Assembly (NCBI GenBank): GCA_018623405.1
Contig: JAAZVO010000022.1
Location: forward strand, 1-17,503
Direction of reading: 5' to 3'
From: Crocinitomicaceae bacterium
Lineage (GTDB): Bacteria > Bacteroidota > Bacteroidia > Flavobacteriales_G > Salibacteraceae
Length of the DNA stretch: 17,503 nt
Below the pieces are notes generated by a model that had not been told where the DNA came from, ran no database searches, and worked only from the letters and a program-made list of their open reading frames with translations. A program made the position numbers and the translations under genes. Below, piece after piece: positions 14,447 through 17,503 of this stretch. Position 1 is the first letter of the stretch. Every line of letters starts with the position of its first letter.

Positions 14447-15859
14447 ATGAAAAAACTTTTTTTTACTGCTTTAGCCCTTGTTTCTTTTGCTAGTTTGAAT
14501 GCACAAGAATATTGGGAATTAGAGAAGTGTGTTAACTATGCCTTAGAAAATAACCTCACTATTAAACAAAGTGAGTTATCAGCTAGAATTGCCGAAGAAA
14601 ACCTCACCCAATCTAAAGGGTCAAACCTTCCCAATTTAAATGCTTTTGCCACTAACTTCTACAACTTTGGGCAAACCATCGACCCGTTTACCAACCAATT
14701 TGCTACGCAAAGGGTAAGAAGTAATTCATTGGGGGTACAAGCCAACATGAATTTGTTTTCAGGCATGCGTAACTACAACACCATTAAACAACGTGAATAT
14801 GAGCTACAAGCAAGCCGGTACGATTTAGATAAAAGTAGAAACGATATTACCCTTGCCATTGCTTCGGCTTATTTGCAAATTCTGTTTTTCGATGAGCAAG
14901 TAGAAGCTGCTCGCTCACAAGTAGCAGTTACGGCAAAGCAGGTGGAAAGAACATCGAAATTGGTGCTCGCCGGAACCTTGCCACAAGGTTCGTTATACGA
15001 GGTGGAAGCACAATTAGCATCAGAAGAGCTTGTACTTACCCAAAACCTCAATAACCTAGATATTGCCTATTTAAACTTAAAACAGATTTTGCAACTGCCT
15101 TCAGAGCAAGATCTTAGGGTAGTAAAGCCAAACATCGAAATTTCTGATGATACCAAGGTAGAAAGTACTCCCGGTCAAGTATATGATAAAGCCCTAAATT
15201 CATTACCGGATATTAAAAGTGCTGAAAACAGAATGTTAGGTGCCGAAAAGCAGGTAAATGCAGCCAAAGCAAATTATTATCCATCGCTTACTTTATCTGG
15301 TTCATTAGGTTCGGGGTATTCAGGTTTAAATCAAAATATTACGGGTACAACTACCCAAACTGTACCTGTGGGTACTACCGCTTCGGGCGAGCCGGTTTCT
15401 ACCGTAGTTCAAATTCCAACAGGAACAGAAACCAAACCCTTTACAGATCAACTTTCCGATAACTTTAACCAATCTGTTGGGGTTTCACTGAATATTCCAA
15501 TATTTAACAGATTTCAAATAAGCAGTGGCGTTTCTCAGGCCAAAATAAGTGCTGAAAACCAAGAGTTGGCTTATGAGTTAACCAAAAATCAAGTGCGCCA
15601 AACTATTGAACAGGCCTACGCTGATGCAGTTGCAGCTTTAAAGAATTATAAGTCTAACTTAAAAGCGGTAAAGGCCCTCAGAGAATCATATACTTATATG
15701 GAAAAAAGATATGATGTAGGAATGATAAATGCCGTTGATTTAACAGACTCAAAAAACAGATTAACCAGAGCCGAATCTGACCTTTTAAGAGCTAAATACG
15801 ATTATATCTTCAAGCAAAAAATATTAGATTTTTATCAGGGCAAGGCCATTGCTTTTTAA
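14447..15859 (+). CDS. TolC-family outer-membrane efflux protein
   Basis: The preferred ATG at 14447 gives a 470-residue protein with a classic signal peptide (MKKLFFTALALVSFASLNAQ). An upstream in-frame ATG at 14435 would add MYPV and lies almost at the predicted transcript start. The mature protein opens with WELEKCVNYALENNLTIKQ, a hallmark of the family. It then shows the duplicated pattern of long amphipathic helices and short beta segments (FATNFYNFGQ, LSLNIPIFNRF-like) expected of a trimeric channel-tunnel. Near residues 295-340 there is a Thr/Gly/Val-rich insertion in a strand-loop region, facing outside by analogy. It would form the outer-membrane exit for the HlyD-type adaptor encoded 21 bases downstream. 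Substrate is unknown. Confidence 0.93.
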   Translation: MKKLFFTALALVSFASLNAQEYWELEKCVNYALENNLTIKQSELSARIAEENLTQSKGSNLPNLNAFATNFYNFGQTIDPFTNQFATQRVRSNSLGVQANMNLFSGMRNYNTIKQREYELQASRYDLDKSRNDITLAIASAYLQILFFDEQVEAARSQVAVTAKQVERTSKLVLAGTLPQGSLYEVEAQLASEELVLTQNLNNLDIAYLNLKQILQLPSEQDLRVVKPNIEISDDTKVESTPGQVYDKALNSLPDIKSAENRMLGAEKQVNAAKANYYPSLTLSGSLGSGYSGLNQNITGTTTQTVPVGTTASGEPVSTVVQIPTGTETKPFTDQLSDNFNQSVGVSLNIPIFNRFQISSGVSQAKISAENQELAYELTKNQVRQTIEQAYADAVAALKNYKSNLKAVKALRESYTYMEKRYDVGMINAVDLTDSKNRLTRAESDLLRAKYDYIFKQKILDFYQGKAIAF

Positions 15860-15880
15860 CCTAACCAAATTGTAACCCCT

Positions 15881-17173
15881 ATGAAAAAGAAATGGATGTT
15901 TATTGGTGGAGGAGTTTTAATAATTCTTCTTGTTGCCGCCATCATAAAAGGAAAAGTATCAGAGAAAGGAACTAAAGTAGCCGTAGAAAAAGCAGTGTTT
16001 GGGAAGGTAGTAGAATCCGTATCAGCAAATGGTAAGGTACAACCAGAGGTAGAGGTAATTATTACACCAGATGTGCCTGGAGAAATAATTGAGCTTCCTG
16101 TAGTAGAAGGGCAAAAAATTAAAAAGGGAGATTTATTGGCCAAAATTGATCCCGATATTTTGAAGTCAACCCGCGATAGGATGGAAGCAGCGCTAAATTC
16201 TTCTAATGCCAATTTAGCAAACGCCAAAGCTAGGTTGGCTCAAGCCAAGGCTAGGCTAATTAACTCTGAGGCAAACTTTAGAAGGAACAAACAACTTTTT
16301 GATGAAAAAGCCATTTCGCAAGCAGATTTTGATGCGGTTAAGGCAGAGTATGAAGTGGCTAAAGCCGAGGTAGAGGCAAGCGAAGAAAGCGTAAGAGGGG
16401 CTGAGTATAATGTGAAAAGCTCAAAAGCAGCTTTAAGCGAGGCTGATGAAAACCTTCAACGTACAAGCATTTATTCTCCTATGGATGGTGTAGTAAGCAA
16501 ACTCTCTGTTGAGCAGGGCGAAAGGGTAGTGGGTACATCACAAATGTCGGGTACAGAAATAATGCGTGTTGCCGATCTTCAAAATATGGAAGTTAATGTA
16601 GATGTAAACGAAAGTGATATTATTAGAGTAGCTTTAGGCGATACCGCCGAAATAGAAGTGGATGCCTACTTAGAAAGAAGGTTTAATGGCGTTGTTACGG
16701 AAATTGCAAACTCAGCACAATCAGACAATGCAATGAGTGCTGATCAGGTTACAAGTTTTGAGGTGAAAATTAGAATTCTTAGGTCTAGCTATGAAGATTT
16801 AATTGATGATGCTAATCCACACCTATCTCCATTTAGACCCGGCATGAGCGCCTCGGTTGATATTAAAACCGAAAGAAAATCTAACGCTTTGCTTGTACCC
16901 CTGCAGGCGGTTACCTTACGGGAAGATACCACCTCAGAAAACAAAGAAGATGAAGAGCTAATAGAAGTTTGCTTTGTACACCAAGAAGGCAAGGCAATTA
17001 AAGTTCCTGTAAAAACCGGTATTCAAGACAGTAAAAATATTGAGGTTTTATCGGGATTAAAAGAAGGGGATGAAGTTATTTTTGCACCATATTCTGCAGT
17101 TTCCAAAAAGCTGGAAAATGAAGATGAAATTATTGTGGTAGAAGAAGATAAACTTTTCGAAAAAGAAGATTAA
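15881..17173 (+). CDS. HlyD/MacA-like periplasmic adaptor of a tripartite efflux system
   Basis: This 430-residue membrane-fusion protein has an amino-terminal membrane anchor at about residues 5-21. A lipoyl half-motif follows at about 50-90 (PGEIIELPVVEGQKIKKGDLLAKID), then a long coiled-coil hairpin at about 95-190 rich in Ala, Lys and Glu. The second lipoyl half (YSPMDGVVSKLSVEQGERVVG) and beta-barrel domains complete it. The C-terminal tail after about residue 415 is very acidic. It links an inner-membrane pump to the TolC-like channel encoded just upstream. No pump gene follows: the next gene is tsaB, starting at the base right after this stop. The overall plan is closest to the MacA class, which works with ABC transporters, but the partner is not visible. 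Confidence 0.93.
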   Translation: MKKKWMFIGGGVLIILLVAAIIKGKVSEKGTKVAVEKAVFGKVVESVSANGKVQPEVEVIITPDVPGEIIELPVVEGQKIKKGDLLAKIDPDILKSTRDRMEAALNSSNANLANAKARLAQAKARLINSEANFRRNKQLFDEKAISQADFDAVKAEYEVAKAEVEASEESVRGAEYNVKSSKAALSEADENLQRTSIYSPMDGVVSKLSVEQGERVVGTSQMSGTEIMRVADLQNMEVNVDVNESDIIRVALGDTAEIEVDAYLERRFNGVVTEIANSAQSDNAMSADQVTSFEVKIRILRSSYEDLIDDANPHLSPFRPGMSASVDIKTERKSNALLVPLQAVTLREDTTSENKEDEELIEVCFVHQEGKAIKVPVKTGIQDSKNIEVLSGLKEGDEVIFAPYSAVSKKLENEDEIIVVEEDKLFEKED

Positions 17174-17503
17174 TTGACCTACATTCTCGCTATTGAAACT
17201 AGTACTACCAATTGTTCGGTAGGGTTAATTGCAAACGGCAAATGCAAAGCTTTTATTGAGGAAAATGATGGCTACTCACACGCTGAGAATCTCTCGGTAT
17301 TTATCGATGAGCTGTTAAGATTGCACGAAATTCCAAAATCTGACATTCAAGCTGTTGCTGTAACCAAGGGGCCCGGCTCTTACACAGGTTTACGCATTGG
17401 TGTTTCTACCGCAAAAGGCATTTGTATGGCGTTGGGTATTCCATTAATTAGTGTGAATGCTTTAAATCAAATGTTTGAGCACGAAGCACTGGAAAACCTT
17501 AAA
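17174..17503 (+). CDS. tsaB: TsaB, t6A tRNA modification protein (3'-truncated by the window edge)
   Basis: The first 110 residues are present and the frame is open to the last base. The start is TTG 17174, directly adjacent to the TAA stop of the adaptor gene; it gives MTYILAIETSTTNCSVGL, the typical ASKHA-fold start of TsaB. The conserved VTKGPGSYTGLRIGVSTAKG segment follows at about residues 57-76. TsaB partners TsaD and TsaE to place threonylcarbamoyl on A37 of ANN-decoding tRNAs, an essential step in many bacteria. From memory, TolC, adaptor and tsaB are found together in other Flavobacteriales. The remaining roughly half of the protein lies outside the window. Confidence 0.92.
   Translation, partial: MTYILAIETSTTNCSVGLIANGKCKAFIEENDGYSHAENLSVFIDELLRLHEIPKSDIQAVAVTKGPGSYTGLRIGVSTAKGICMALGIPLISVNALNQMFEHEALENLK

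Noticed and set aside
1..17503. CRISPR arrays, tRNA or rRNA genes, transposases, phage genes, toxin-antitoxin or defence systems.
   Set aside because: I looked for spaced repeats, cloverleaf-like segments and typical proteins and saw none; apart from the S23 cassette, the window is core genome.

Overview
The window looks like chromosomal DNA of a Bacteroidota bacterium, most likely order Flavobacteriales or a close relative. This rests on AT-rich coding sequence, Bacteroidota-type -7 boxes (TAnnTTTG), the pairing of two COX3-family subunits with a prokaryotic COX4, SCO-like and DUF420 proteins, a split metH, a Wzi/RemB-like outer-membrane protein and a triple-tyrosine propeller sensor. All gene calls are on the + strand. 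No lineage marker such as rRNA is present, so placement below phylum level is inference.

Layout. Bases 3-2581: the end of a WecA/MraY-like lipid-linked sugar-phosphate transferase and a Wzi-like outer-membrane beta-barrel, a surface polysaccharide pair. Bases 2596-6703: a promoter followed by a tight seven-gene respiratory operon. It holds heme O synthase, two cytochrome oxidase subunit III proteins, subunit IV, an atypical SCO-like protein, a DUF420/CtaM-like assembly factor and a tiny secreted CxxC membrane protein. The catalytic oxidase subunits I and II are not in the window. Bases 6822-9456: a degraded locus. A signal-peptide fragment of one secreted protein abuts a headless two-component-type propeller sensor (reg_prop repeats, Y_Y_Y domain, membrane tail), which also carries a frameshift at an A8 run.

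Bases 9478-13815: a methionine synthase locus led by a SAM-I (S-box) riboswitch and a large hairpin. MetH is split into a homocysteine-binding protein and a folate/B12/reactivation protein. A four-helix-bundle (23S rRNA intervening-sequence protein family) gene and an 8-nt degenerate tandem repeat lie between the two halves. A putative terminator overlaps the metH stop. Bases 13855-14265: an unrecognised lipoprotein. Bases 14420-17503: a -7 box, a TolC-family outer-membrane factor, a HlyD/MacA-like adaptor, and the start of tsaB (t6A tRNA modification), which runs off the window.

Most of the window is ordinary core genome, and I do not see a complete undescribed system. The points most worth a second look are: (i) the oxidase-assembly end of the respiratory operon, where the SCO-like protein lacks the usual copper ligands and sits near a small CxxC protein of unknown function; (ii) the four-helix-bundle cassette and its tandem repeat lodged between the metH halves; (iii) the fused and frameshifted sensor locus.
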